Shown: positions 1-12,400, counted from the first letter of the stretch. The stretch is 64,000 nucleotides of DNA from Lojkania enalia (GCA_010094045.1 ML986702.1:62001-126000), one strand, 5' to 3'. Numbers and translations: made by a program. The notes: a model not told the origin generated them from the sequence alone.

Positions 1-129
1 CGATTTTCATATAGTCGAGGACATCTTAGGTTATTTATGTAGATACGCCTATACCTAGATACTGAAATATGCGGTCATCGTATGTGTTCACATAGTAGTA
101 ATCCAAATAGAAAATTTAAAATAACTTTA

Positions 130-1120
130 TCATTTGAAATATGGCGGAGGTGAGCCTCTGTGCTGCCAGACAACATCCTCTTGCTGCCGGACTAAGGCCT
201 CTTTTCTCGTGGCCACCGTAAGCAACATGAACAGCGCACCAACAATTACATCCATCAACATATGTCCTTGAGAACTGGAAGAGACAAAGGTGGGCACCCG
301 TGTCTCAAAGTCAACATAAGCCAAGTCAGTCTCTATTGTGCGTGGATTCTTGAAGTCCTGGGGCTCTGTTCCACGACTGTTAAGGTCGTATGGAGCTTTT
401 ACCTAAGTAAGTCAGAAAGCTATTTTCGAAGAGGCACCTAGATGAGCTCGCCCTGATTATGCCTTGCCCTGGATCTTCATCTAAGCCTTTAAAGGCTTTC
501 TCTTCATAAAAGTGCGCAACAGCACGGCCAGCTTGCCAAAGACTCCAGCAACCATCAAGAGGTCCCGTAGTCCCGTTGGTCCATGTCAGCAAGTAATCCT
601 CCCGAGTCAGCGACTTCTCGCCGTAAACGAATCTCGATACTCTCCCAATTTCCACGATCCCAGTAGCAAAAAGGTTTAGTCTTGGTCGAATTTCGGCCTC
701 GCAAACATTCCGGCTGACTAAACTGAGGGGATGCCTGCGTGCAACAATTAAACTATTGCATTCATAACCGCACAGCGTACTCGGCGTCGCTCGTGCAGAA
801 TAATACGGAGCACCTGATGCAGGCCCAATAGTGAGTCTCTCGGCAACGGGTAACAAATGGGTGTCAGTGCCGCGGAAGATGTGCAATGCCAGGGTCGCTC
901 CTAGGACGATCGACCTCTCGAATGGATTGCTGCCGTTTGCAAGTGCGTTGAAATAGCTCAAGTCACTGTCAGAGCTTATATTATGGATTGAAGGCTTTGC
1001 TGGAGAAGGGATATGTTTGTAAGGCAGAGGACGAGTGGTTGGATTGGAGTGGAAGATAGCGGTGCGGGGATCTCCCGTCGAGGATCGAGGAGATACCAGT
1101 ATTGGCCGTCCTAGTGGCAT
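130..1120 (-). CDS. unknown protein with one C-terminal membrane segment
   Basis: I do not recognise this family. The ATG is at 1120. Exon 1 (1120-403) is an open frame with several cysteines. If left unspliced it stops at 380. Removing 366-402 (donor GTAAAA, a CTTAAC branch-like site, acceptor AACAG) joins it in frame to exon 2 (365-130), giving about 317 aa. Exon 2 is open for 20 codons upstream of any start codon, which supports it being a continuation. It carries a hydrophobic stretch (GHMLMDVIVGALFMLLTVA) about 40 residues from the C-terminus, then a basic and polar tail, so a single-pass membrane protein is plausible. The proposed intron is only 37 nt, shorter than the others in this window, so the junction is tentative. 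It is divergent from the Gly-rich gene at 1856. The alternative is a 246-aa protein ending at 380. Confidence 0.45.
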
Positions 1121-1855
1121 AATCGTTCTCGATCGAAAAACTCCTTCTAGGTTACATCATAGTCACTGCTGATTAGAATGTTGGTCTATGGATTCACATC
1201 TGTCGCAACCTCAGATATCTGCTAGGCTAGATCATCTTCTGCCTACGATTTTTCGAATCGCCTGTCCTACACAGCTTCCTGCATCGAAAGTACCTAGTCT
1301 CCTGACACAAAACTCCAGAAAATATTGAGCATCGCAGCGATCAGCAGGCAGCACCAATTAAGAAGTGAAAGGCGAAAAGCGGTATCGTGGCATTTTTCAT
1401 TCGTTGGAAATCAGCTCACCTTAGCCGTGGCTGGCTTGTGGCTGCGCCTCAAGCTAGGATCAACCCACAAGAAGACCACGAATGCCATAGACTCGACGCT
1501 TCAGGAAATTCGGAGCGATAGCTTGTTGCCAACCTTTGGGGCATCTTACTTCTGCGCGAGTCTTATCAGCAGATATCCTCTAACGGCAAAATGTCTTACT
1601 GTCGTCCAAAATAGCGTTTGGCGTGATTATCATCACATCGAACATCAATCTTCACATTTTAGTTATCGCGAATGCTCTGAATACGCTCTATAGACCTCCG
1701 CATTTTTATCCATGGCTCTTTCACTGATCTATGGAAAACTTCCAGTCAAACAGTTAAACCGATACCGACTTAAACCATGAGTATATTTCACTCGGCCTTC
1801 AAATAATACTACAAATATTATTTAATCTACTTTAGCCTTATCAAAGAAACTATTG
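1121..1855. other. divergent intergenic region
   Basis: This is the presumed shared promoter region between the minus-strand gene starting at 1120 and the plus-strand gene starting at 1856. A 122-codon open frame at 1325-1693 begins at TTG and has no family resemblance, so I do not call it a gene. No other structure seen. Confidence 0.4.
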
Positions 1856-4800
1856 ATGCAAGACCAACAGCGTGAAATCATTTTCCTGTCTGCAGTTGGA
1901 CAACCAGGCAGTCCGGGAACATTGCAATGGAGTGGCGATAACAATCATGAAGGTCAATTAATCCATCTTCTGACATTTAACAATTCTGAGAAAGGCCTTT
2001 CGCAACATATTACTCCTGTTGCTAATATGGGGGACTGACATTAAACGTAGCGCCGCCCGGTTGCCCCGGAAGACGAGGCCAAAACGCATCTGTACCATCT
2101 CCTGGAACTGATGGACACGATTTGCGCGTTAGACTCAGCTATGCTCAAGATCATCCCGGCTTAGTGCAACTGTCTGGAGAAGGTCCTCTCATCGGTAATA
2201 GGTGGGAGATCTCCCGCGATCAGGTTGCCCTTCTGGATTGCCAAGGCGGCGCTGGCGGCGATGGCGGAAAAGGAGAAAATGGTCAACGGGGCGGTCAAGG
2301 AGGGCATGGGAAAGATGCTACCCGATATTCAGACGCTACTTGTGGTGGACCTGGATTGTCTGGGGGAGATGGTGGAAGAGGCACTAATGGCGCGGATGGA
2401 GGAAATGCTGGCAGCGTCTATATTACCGTTGGCGAAGACGATCTAGACACTCTTGTCGCTATAGAGTGGACAATTACGGGTGGTCGAGGTGGCGCGAGCG
2501 GTGTTCACGGTGACCCAGGTGCTGGGGGACGAGGAGGTTTGGGAGGTGCTCCAAATTCGTGGACGGAAACGCATTCTCACGCCATGACAGACTCACATGG
2601 CTACAGCCATACTCAATACTACACCACGCATCACACTCGTCCAGGTGCACCCCCAGGACCAGATGGACCATTTGGTATGCGGCCTTCCGAACCCCTGTAT
2701 GGCGGCCGCGCTGGCCGGGATGGAATCAGTCAAATCCGAGTCTTACGCAATGATCTAACGGAAGGGGTGTATCCAAGTCGGTACCAACTCGTTGTTAAGG
2801 ACTTTGATGTCGTTGACGAAAATATGGATGGTATCAATGAGCCGGGTGAATATCTGCTTGTCCATAACATTCAAATTCAAAACGTCGGTAAGTAATGCAA
2901 ATATGCGGTACATCTAGCTATTTCCCTTCTAAACACACGTTCTAGGTGGAATGCCATCGCCGAAAGGAAATGTTCTAAAGATTCTAATACAACCTACTCC
3001 GTGGCTCGAGCCTGTGGTCTCCGAACCATTGGAATTGCCGCGAGAAATTCCGCCGGGTGCCACTGTAAAAGTTCCGGGCGTGTTAAGTGCTCTAATCAAG
3101 AACGAGTCCTCTATCAGAGCTCCTGGCACGACGTTTTATGCTCAGGATACGGTCGCGCTTACGGCCTACTCACCTCGTCTTCAGCGTCCCCTCCCTGAAT
3201 TTTTCGGCGGGGTAAAAGTGACCTATCAGTATCCTCTTATTATGAGCATACCAAAGCATCTCGACTGTGTTGCGAAGGGCGACGTTGTCAGGTTCTCTTG
3301 GATGGTCTGTTTCACAAATCATAATTGCATAGATCATTACACGCTAACAAGTCATAGATCAGAAATGTTTCCAATAAAGCATACGGAGGGGAGAGTGCAC
3401 TATGCCGACCGGCATGTACGCACATGTCAGACCCATGTGGCGTTTTTGATCTCAAATATGCCGATAAAGGTTTGCCACACGAGGTCAGTGACCAAATTGA
3501 CACGATAGACCCAGGCTCTGAGATCCCTGTCATCGAAGACTTCCAAGTATCGCAATTAGTGCCAGTTTTTACAACTGGATTTATCGACATTAGTCTCCTG
3601 CTATCAGACCCACATTCCGGTGCTTTAAGACCAATCACTATTTTCAGGCTCAGTATTCAGATCTCTTCTTCCTATTTCTACAATCCTCTCGCACAATTTC
3701 TGCTTGTCATCAATGGATCGACACCGAATGCTGCTATTCTACAGACTATGGACTTCATCAACAACGGTCTTCACCTCCCAGTTGATATCTTTAATCTTAG
3801 CTTGGTTGGCTCCTTCAGGAATCCAGAAACTGAACATAACGTTCTCTGGAACTATGTCTCCAAGAGCGTTATCATTTTCGGCAACCCAATGAATTATTTC
3901 CAGGCTGGATTCCGCAATGTTTGGGAGCTTTTCGACCCCTGGGAAGCCTATATGCTTGCTAAGCGTAACACCAGCTTCCTTTTCGTGTGTCCGGCCGACA
4001 TCAATGGTCTCAAAGGTTGGGTATCTCAAATGATGGTACCAGCATTTGTCTTCCAACCTGCGCCCGAATGGTCTATTGAGAAGCCTTCAGAGATAGTCAA
4101 AAGGCTCGGGTTAGCTCAAGGGGAACGATCGGACGGCATTCTAACTCTTCCAGTCAAAAAGGGAACCTTCCATAGCTTGGAGTCTAGGATAAAGGCGCGG
4201 TCGAGCTCAATCACCAAACGATTGAACCACCGACTTCCAACGCGGCGATTCCTCGTTGGACCGTGTGAGCCCGGATCAGTTGAAGAAACTAAACCAAGCT
4301 CTGGAGAGATTGCCATCATCGAAGGGCTCCCTCATTGCGCAAAAATTGCAGTTTCGCTTCAGCAACACGCAGACGGGTTCACTAGCCTAACAGAATACAA
4401 TATCGCGCTGATCGTGCACACCATCCCTTTCGAGGAACAATGCGCAATCTTCTGGAATCTCTTAGGTTATGACCATACTTTAGGCATAAGCGCAAAGCTT
4501 GCCTACCGTGGAGACGCACTCAGTCATCTTAATGCCAAAACTGTGAATGCTGACTTTGAAAAAGATTCCATTTTGAACGGAAAGGCAAGTGAAGCGTTTC
4601 ACCTGTGCCGAAAGCCAAGGACTAACGACGTATTGTAGGCCTGCGAAGCCCTCTCCTGGTCAATTGTCACCCAACTCTCTTCCGAGTTATCTCGCTTCTG
4701 CTATGACTCACCCTGGCCCGACTCGACATCGAAATCCAAGATCGTTGCCCAACTCCCTTTACTAAACAATTTCGTCTCCTCAGCACCTACATCTCTCACA

Positions 4801-5322
4801 CTCGCATCCTCTCTCGGGGCCTCGACTCTTTCCACAGTCCTTGGCCCAATCCTCGCTGCCCAATCCCCGCTCAACTTCGGCCAGTGGCTGAGCCAGAGTG
4901 CCATCCGCTTCGGAAACCGCAAGACAAAGGTACGATCCGTACTTCAGCGACAAGTCAAAACCCTTACTGAGGTAATCTGCGCACCCGAGTGGCGAACGGA
5001 GTTGCAGAACGCCCTGCGCACCTCCACCTCCACAACGAAGAAGGCTTTGGCGCGAACAAAGGGCGCGGAGCCGGGCCTCAGCCGCGTCCAGCGGATGCAC
5101 AAGCTGAACTGCCAGGCCTTGAAGGACCTCACACAAACACCTAATGCGCAATTCTTCGACCTTGATGCACTAGTCGGAGTGCACAGGGCCGTGGATTGCA
5201 GTGTGGAGGAACTGAGGGAGATGAGAAGGCTGCACGAGGAGGGTGTGCAGAGGATTGAGAGGGATATGCTATGGAGTCAGCAGATGTTGAAAGACATCGT
5301 TAATCCGGAGGGAAAGGTTTGA
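1856..5322 (+). CDS. large Gly-rich fungal protein, DUF7932-like
   Basis: Five-exon model: 1856-1952, 2051-2887, 2946-3304, 3358-4584, 4639-5322, about 1,067 aa. Residues about 35-190 hold a Gly-rich region with repeated GGxGGxGG units, resembling the N-terminal region of uncharacterised fungal proteins annotated DUF7932 (from memory, not searched). A structured middle region follows, with motifs such as SDPCGVFDLKY and IPFEEQCAIFW. The C-terminal part is Ser/Thr-rich, then helical and charged. Introns 2 and 3 (2888-2945 GTAAGT...CTAG; 3305-3357 GTCTGT...GCTAAC...ATAG) preserve frame exactly. Intron 4 (4585-4638) uses a GC donor (AAG/GCAAGT) with branch GACTAAC and acceptor TGTAG, and is needed to pass the in-frame TAG at 4636. 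Intron 1 is weakest: donor GTCAAT is poor, although branch CTGAC and acceptor GTAG at 2050 fit. Function unknown. Confidence 0.75.
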
Positions 5323-6885
5323 TAAACTATGCACTATAGGGACCATATCTATGTAGTGTATAGGTAGTATCAACGGATGTAATAACCCGCAGCGGCTGCT
5401 TTGTTGACTTTGCTTCGCGAAGTAGCTATTTGAATATAAGTTGAAGGTTCCTTACTTCTCATCACTTGGGTCCTCTAAATTCTTACAGGCTTTCCCTACT
5501 GTGGCGATCTTTTGGTGGGGAGAAGAATGTTGCTTTTATAGTCAAATCTGATAGTAAATATCTTCAAGGGGCAAGTAACTTGACGAAGACCCACACACAG
5601 AGCCTCCAACTAAAATAGACACAACAAACAATAAGGGATACGCATTTAATTGCTACATGGATAGGAACTCTCGATCGATGATACACCCCAACCGCGTGTA
5701 TCATGGTGGCCAACCCCGAAGTAATGTGACCTCCTAGTGTGAAGCGCCCCATCCACGCATACCACGGTGGTCACCACCGAATATTGTGGCCTCTCAAAGA
5801 AGTAGAAAGGAGAGGCTCGAAGAGTAAAAGAGGAGAGAGTAGGTATCTGAGGGCTACAGAGAAGAAAAGAGGTGTGAGAGAAAGAGAAGAAATTGGGTAG
5901 TAGGATGGGAAGATGGCGGAAGAGAAAGGAAGAAGCGAGGGGGGGGGGGGGGGGGTCGCTAATATGCTCTGGCTGCGGTCGCTGGGTCACACAGTAACTG
6001 ACGGCCCTAGCCGTAGGAAATAGCGCTAACAGTGCTTCTGGATCAACGGCCCCACGGAAGATTATAAGAGCGAGTGGCCGTAGCCGAAATTTTATAATCT
6101 AAATTAAGCGAATACGTAATATATGATCTTGTGGCTGATGAAGCAAGCTGTACCGGTGACTAAACGCAGTCAGTGAGAGTGAATGAGCGGACGAGTTAAC
6201 ATACGAGAAGTATTCGCGTCCGTTCGCGTAGCTAATAAACTTACAATTTCAGATTCGGGAGAGGGAAATAGGGGTCCTAGATAGCTCCTGGCCATATTGT
6301 GAACAAAGAAGCAGCTCTGTTGAGGTTTTACTTGTAGTCGTGGAATAGGATTATATCCCGCCTAATTCGAATTGTGCTAGATGAATTATCACCCCCTTTA
6401 TGGATTAGAATTAGTCAATTTGGTAAGCTATTATCTAGCTGGTATCTATCAAATCGTTGAGGGCATAATATAAAGACCGACCTAAAGCCCATATCCTATA
6501 TCTTGGGTTGGGAAACTCCCCGGAGCAAGCATGTCGGAGCAAAATGATCAGCAATTTCACGACTTCGCGAAATAAATGTCATGTACTGAGCCTATAGTGA
6601 GATATATTCCCTTTTTGTAATTTTGTGTATATCCTCTGCAACCCAAGAGGCTCAAGCAAAACACAGTCCTAATGTATATCCTCTTAGATGTGTCTTACAA
6701 AACAGATAATATTTGATGAGGCTCTCTAGGCATGTTGATGCCTTCTATTCGTAAGTAGAGATCTACAACCAATCTTTAGAAGATTACCTCTATGGACAAA
6801 GGCCCGACTTGCGGAGATAATATATTAGTGAAACAGGTGTACAATGGATGATTATCTCACATGTGGCCTACGTCTCAAAGAAGAG
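5323..6885. other. gene-poor stretch with GA-rich tract and G homopolymer
   Basis: No gene recognised. Two imperfect copies of a ~46-bp unit lie at about 5690-5800 (each reads CRYGGTGG then ...GAANTANTGTGRCCTC). A purine-rich tract of about 155 nt (5797-5955) ends in 17 consecutive G (5939-5955). The minus-strand open frame over 5646-5990 is the low-complexity shadow of this tract. From 6000 on the sequence becomes AT-rich. Confidence 0.5.
5797..5955 (+). repeat. polypurine tract ending in G17
   Basis: The plus strand is overwhelmingly A and G from about 5797, finishing in an uninterrupted run of 17 G at 5939-5955. Such tracts can form triplex or quadruplex structures and are prone to length change; homopolymer length in the assembly may not be exact. 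Confidence 0.7.
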
Positions 6886-7033
6886 TGTCGCGTATCAGGG
6901 AGCATCAATTGCTGAGGTAAATATTGATGTATTGAAGGAGGGTAAGTGACCTGCCTCTGTAGAAGCTGGCGATGGCGAGACTATATGGGCCTGAAACAGA
7001 CCAACTATAATAGGATAGTAGAAACATGTGACA
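6886..7033 (+). mobile_element. 148-bp solo LTR-like element, family 1 copy 1
   Basis: The element starts TGTCGCGTAT and ends ATGTGACA, so its ends are TG...CA with a short inverted TGTC/GACA. It is flanked by a perfect 5-bp direct repeat AAGAG (6881-6885 and 7034-7038). A second copy with its own, different 5-bp duplication lies at 57949-58097, and the two align along their whole length with only a few differences. Size, ends and 5-bp target duplication are those of a solo long terminal repeat left after recombination, or of a small non-autonomous LTR element. No coding capacity. Confidence 0.8.
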
Positions 7034-7615
7034 AAGAGGGGAGTGACTGGCTGTTCCATTTGCTCGCCAATCCACTATGCGTCATGTGAATGATACTTTG
7101 TTGTATACCGAAGATTCGTAGGCAATTGCGGGTTTATAAAGATTATGATGCATTGGCCGAGTGGACACTACATTGAACTGTTTGATGGTGCGAAGATTGT
7201 TAATTTTTCCTTGATCAACGACATTGAGGTTCGCTGTTTAGTATTAGCCGATGCCGGCGTTATTAGGATAGGCAGTCAGCTTGGTCAGTAAGCGGAGCAG
7301 AGCGATATAAAGAATTGAATTTGGCTCAGAATTCAATACCACTACAATTACATCTGTTTGACTTCCTATAATTTTAACATGCGAGAAAATGTAACCTACT
7401 CACGGCGTACCACAGTATGGCCCATTAGGGAAAATAGGATGGGAACACGGATTTTTTTTATCAAATTAGAATGACAAACCCCTTAGAAAAGCAAGAGCTA
7501 AGTGATTTATCAAGGAAAAAGGATGAATTTCTAAGTCTATATATATCGAAATCGAATCCGGAAATCGTCCTCTATCATTGTTAGTACTGTGATTGGATTC
7601 TTCAGAAGGAAAATA
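7034..7615. other. AT-rich gene-free stretch
   Basis: No open frame of interest, RNA gene or recognisable transposon domain seen. AT-rich sequence between two LTR-like elements, probably old decayed insertion sequence. Confidence 0.4.
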
Positions 7616-7844
7616 TGTGGTGAGAGTAGAATTTTGTCTCAGGGGGGATATGAGGAACTGTACTACTTTGATTGAGGATGGCTAGCAGGCTATATTTATA
7701 TATACAGAAAAGGGATATATCAGCTGATATCCGGCGCGATTTTATATTGTGCGACGGTATCCGATACAACCTGCAACCGGATAACGTGCTGCCGTACAGT
7801 AGGAGGAAATCGCACTCAGCAGACTTGCCAAAATCCCCATTACA
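7616..7844 (-). mobile_element. solo LTR-like element, family 2 copy C (damaged)
   Basis: On the minus strand this matches the 180-bp elements at 12463-12641 and 29329-29508: the same order of blocks (TTGCCAAA near the start, ATCAGCTGATAT, the TATTTATRTA block, TGAGGAACTG, then TGTGGTGAG at the plus-strand left end). Differences are mostly transitions, as expected of RIP. It carries about 50 extra bases near its minus-strand 5' end (plus-strand 7770-7825), giving 229 bp. The flanks AAATA (7611-7615) and AAAGA (7845-7849) are a 4-of-5 match for a target duplication. The small open frame at 7672-7956 lies across it and is not a gene. Confidence 0.7.
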
Positions 7845-8228
7845 AAAGATGTTGCATTCATGTCATTCGATTTCATTCCACAAACATCTCACTGATGTAA
7901 CAACTTTCACAGGAAAGAAAGTAAATAACTTATATACAAAAACACAGCATCCCTAGATGAAAATGCCTGTCCCCCACAAGCAGAATCTAGAAACTAGCAC
8001 GGAGTCTGTGTCTTCAATGCAGGGAATGAAACCAATCTAGATCTCTCGCTTATGGAAGGAAGTATCCTTGAGCACTACATATAGTACAAGGAAACTCCCG
8101 CCTCTGTGTGACTGAAGACACGATACTTCGCAACACGATCCCTAATATCATCCTTTGCATGATCTTCGCTATACAAGTCGCTGGTTGACTAGTCCCTTCG
8201 GTTGAGATCATTGGGAACCCAAACGTCA
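7845..8228. other. gene-free stretch upstream of LINE relic
   Basis: AT-rich, no gene recognised; may include unrecognisable 5' sequence of the retroelement remnant that begins about 8229. Confidence 0.35.
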
Positions 8229-9060
8229 GCCTAATTCCGTCAGAAAGCAGTCAAACATCCTGCGCGAACATAACGCAAAGCCAGAGCTCAGAGGAATAGG
8301 GATGGCGTTCCAGATAGCATTAGACATACACGCGTCGACAAACATCCCCGGCAGCTGCATTGTCTTATAGACAACCAAGCCGCCATCCGAGCGATAGCGA
8401 ACCCCAAGACCCAATCAGGATAATACATCCTAATTACAGCCATACAAGCACTTGATGAGCTCCGTCAGCGAGGATAGGAGGTCCAGATCCGATGGATCCC
8501 AGCACACAAGTACATGCTCGGCAACTTTGCCGACGAAGCAGCCAAGGAAGCCACTAGCCAAAACTCAAGCCGTAAACTGCCATCTGAACCAGACTCACTC
8601 CGGATCCTAACAGCAACCACAAAACCCACTATCCGGCAGAGGATGAGAAAGGAATAGGAGGAAGTATAGCAGGAGGCTAAGCACGGCAGGCAGCTGCATA
8701 GGCTGGGCGTAAAACCGGGTAAAGGAATCCTCAAGATGCACATTGGAACTCCTAGAGAGATCAGCTCGATTATTACGCAAATACGCACGGGCAAGATCGG
8801 CCTACGCGCATATCTCCACGCCATCAACGAAGCAGATACCGACGAATACCAATGCGGACTCGGGAACCAGACTGTGCAGCACATACTCCTAGAATACCGG
8901 AACTAGATAGAGGAGCGACAAGAGATGTGGGCAGGCAATTAAATATGTGTAGATGTCAAGAAAATTCTCTATAAGCCGTCAATAGCAGTATAAGCAGCTA
9001 AGATGATGTTAAGGACAGGACTGCTCAAACAATTCCAGGCAGTCGCATCCACAGTATAAT
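8229..9060 (+). pseudogene. LINE (non-LTR retrotransposon) 3' ORF relic: RNase H domain and tail
   Basis: One plus-strand frame reads as the C-terminal part of a Tad/I-like LINE polymerase. RNase H motifs are visible: LIDNQAAIRAIANPKTQSG, then [20 protein letters not shown], the usual WxPxH..GNxxAD signature. After it come [14 protein letters not shown] and [18 protein letters not shown], corresponding to the C-terminal Cys/His segment of such ORFs. The frame is broken by TAA at about 8421 and TAG at about 8475, 8655, 8667 and 8904, several explicable as CAA/CAG to TAA/TAG. The reverse transcriptase domain is absent, so the copy is 5'-truncated and dead. Domain names come from motif recognition only. 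Confidence 0.75.
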
Positions 9061-9440
9061 AATATACAGTAACGTGGACGAGTGTTTATTATTAAACAGA
9101 AGGCGAGGAGGGCCAGGACAGGCCTGACAAGTTCAGAGACACAGAACATTTATTAAGACTGCTGCCGTAGGTATAGATTAAACTCAGCTGATGCAAGTAG
9201 AGGGAAGCAACTCTTGCCGGGAGCGGCTTAGTCTTCTTAGCGGAGGGGGAGGGACACCTGTATTTATAGTATTAGTGGTACGCTGCATAGCCGCCACTAA
9301 GTTGGAAAGTGGTAGCAGGCTTAATTGTATAAGGAGGCTACCTAGGTGTCCTTATATAGATAACAATACACCTGGTTACCTACTAGGCTGCTATAGGCAG
9401 CTACACGTGATCATGGGATTCAACTCACTAGGGCGGCTGA
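9061..9440 (-). mobile_element. possible LTR or transposon-end remnant
   Basis: This patch is more GC-balanced than its surroundings. Read on the minus strand it has a TATA-like stretch, an AATAAA signal and further TAATAAA, an arrangement common in fungal LTRs. I could not find matching ends or a target duplication. The 133-codon open frame at 9191-9592 starts at TTG and resembles nothing known. Confidence 0.3.
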
Positions 9441-12400
9441 GATTAAAACCAAGCATATTCACAACTTCCAAAGATCGGCAAGCTCCACATTGGAAAGCGG
9501 CTGCAAAAAAAGAAGTGACGGTAACCACACAATTAAGAATTTCCAGAACACAAATAGTCCGCCTGTGCCTTTTATCGATTGCGATATTATGAATAAGGCC
9601 AGAAGGGCCTTTTAAGCAAAAATCAGAGCCCGCATATAGATTATATCAGCAGAATAATATGCCTAGTGTAAGCAGGAGGGGGTGGAGACCGTATAGGGTG
9701 GTATAGACAGATGTATTGATGGTGTGCTGTAGTATTACCTTGAACTATCGGTCAAGGTACGGCGGGGGAATACATAGTACATGAGACTGCTTAGTCAAGG
9801 GCTGTATAGCTGATCAGGCACGTGACCCGAGCTTACACCTAGCGTATCCAATCTAGATCGAGAAGAAGACGCTGTGTTCGCGAACATTTTAGAGAGTCAC
9901 CAACATTGCGTATTATTGAAGGCCAAAAGAATATAGGACTACGCGCTATGCAAGAATAACAAAGAACTTTAGCCAGATTCTCAAATTCCCTTCAACTGTC
10001 GCTGCGTATTCGCTAGCTTTTCGAGCCATTTTCCGAAAATTAGATTTGTTTATCATTTTTGTGACATGTTCGAGACACCCGACGATCATTTTAGAACTGG
10101 TTCTAAATTATGGTCGTATAAAAAAGTCACAGGCGCTGGACGCCACGTGAAGATGAGAGGGACAATCCGTTTTGTCTGGGAAAGAAGTGTCATTACGCGA
10201 TGTACATTGTAGTTTGAACAGTTGTCGCAAACGGACTGTTTTTTATGATTGGACTCCACTTAATTTTCCTTTTCCACTAGTTTTCCTTCTCTTTTTGGTT
10301 AAATTGCCCCTTCCTACAAGAACTTTATCTTCCGACCCTATATCAAAGGAAGACGATTTTAAGAAGCTCCGCTGGCTCGGTTCCGCGATCGCTCACGGCG
10401 AACCGGCCTTCGTTCTACTTCTCCTCGTTATATTTTAGACTCGGCGTATCTTCACACCCTATATTTGTTCAGAGCCCGTAAGTGTAAGGTTATATATATG
10501 GCACAATCCCTATTAAGGTCTAGCCCTGATATCATGTGATACTAGGGTAGACAGTATAAATAGCCTTGATCCTCCATAGATATGAATCAACGTAGTTCTC
10601 CTATTTATCTGTCCCAATACTTTACAATAAGGAAGCGAAATGGCAATATATATATGCACATTATTTCATTCACGTTATGTTTATTTTCGAAGCTTACATC
10701 TTGTGAGGAGAATCAAGTCAGTAGTGCTCAGTTTGCTGCCGTATTTAGGACCTTTTCAGAACCTAGCCTTATTCCATTTCTGCCTTGTTGATTTATATAT
10801 ATGCCATATTTTCTATTCTACGAAGCTTTAACTCTTATTTCATACAAATCCTTGAAATCCGGTTGGAGACACGCCGCATGGCACCGCAGACAGAAGTTTA
10901 CTCCCCAACTTATACAATTGTCGGGCGGCGCTTTTTAGGCTTCATCATATTGATTATGAAATAGTAAACTTAGAGGGAAAGTGAACGGGGCGAGGAAAAA
11001 CTGCCGATGGACTTCAAACTAATAGCAAATTCAGAATTGTAGTCGGTATTCATTTCTTCCTAGCACCACATATCACCGTGGACAGGCTTTATTCCTTATT
11101 CATTGCACTCCCTTCTTTTGGCTTTGAGAATCCAATATGTTGATCTATTCTCGATCGTTTCAGAAAACCTCGGGATAATGTAAGTAAGGAAAATGTTTGT
11201 AGGCGAGAATACTAACAAGGTCATCTAGGACTCCTTCTGCTCTAAATTTGTAAACCTAGAGAGCCCTAAACACAAAATTGTATCCGTGTAATTTCTACCC
11301 TTTGCGTTTTAGACAATCTAAATAGTACTACAGGTGGCATTTTAACTACTTGTTCGTCTAAAGTTGGTTTTTTTTATAAGAGACAGGATATAAAGGGTCT
11401 TGCAATTATAGTGTAGAAGACGACCGCACTATACGAAGACCTATCTGAAGCTGGAATTCTCTTCCTCACCATCTATTAAAGTCTTCGATTATACCTTTAA
11501 GATACAACTTTTCTAGAACACAAGCGCTGCTGTTCATGCACGATCGGCGAGATCCGTTTAGGCGCGCAATTCCTGACGGGAATTTTGGGTTTAAAAACCC
11601 GAGTGTCGCCTCTGCATTATTCTGATACTTAGAAAACGATGATTAAATGTTTTTTATTTTTATAAATAACGAATTCATAGGAAGGTTGCGACTCGTAAGA
11701 AAGAAGCTCTTCAAAACTCCCAAAGCATCAGCGATACCCTCTATTTCGTCCTTAGTCTACTATTTTTAGACAAAATTTGTCACTATAGTATATGTACTCC
11801 TTATAATTCTCTGTGGCAATTTTTAGAAACGTCCCTCGTTCCAGGCATTGAACTTTTACCGTCAAATCGGTGAAAGCCTTCAAAATTTTCTTTTATAGAT
11901 CCGAACGTTCTACCCCTTTGTCGATTCTTTTTGAATAACGATTGCACTGCGTGTAGAGAAAAGCCAAAAAAGATAGGGGAGATCATTCAATACACCCCTC
12001 CTTAGAAAAAAACACCCTTCATGTATAGATTTCGAGACACCTTTTAGACGCATCCTCCCATTCTTACGTGCTAGAACATTCTCATAATCCCTCGTGTGTT
12101 TAAGACCTAGCTACACAAGATCCGCCATAACCCTAGAGAGAACTTCCATCCAGATGCCTCCCCAAATTTTAGCTCGACACCATGGCGGCTCATTACTATT
12201 TCTTATAGCCAAATTCGTAAAACGAGCAGGGGTGTGTTTTTTGATCCAATCCATTGGAAGAGCGACAGACTGTCGTTGCTCAAAGATTTGAGAGAAAGAA
12301 GCACAGTATCTCTAAAAAGTAGGCTGCCGGCGAAATAAGGCGTGTGTGTTGTCTTTCACAACAAGGCCCGCAGCAATCCTTTATCCGTTACGGGGCGTCC

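Noticed and set aside
1325..1693. 122-codon open frame
   Set aside because: Starts at TTG, arbitrary composition, lies in a divergent promoter region, no family resemblance.
5646..5990. 114-codon minus-strand open frame
   Set aside because: Reverse complement of a purine-rich low-complexity tract.
9191..9592. 133-codon open frame
   Set aside because: TTG start; lies on a probable transposon remnant and has no recognisable domain.
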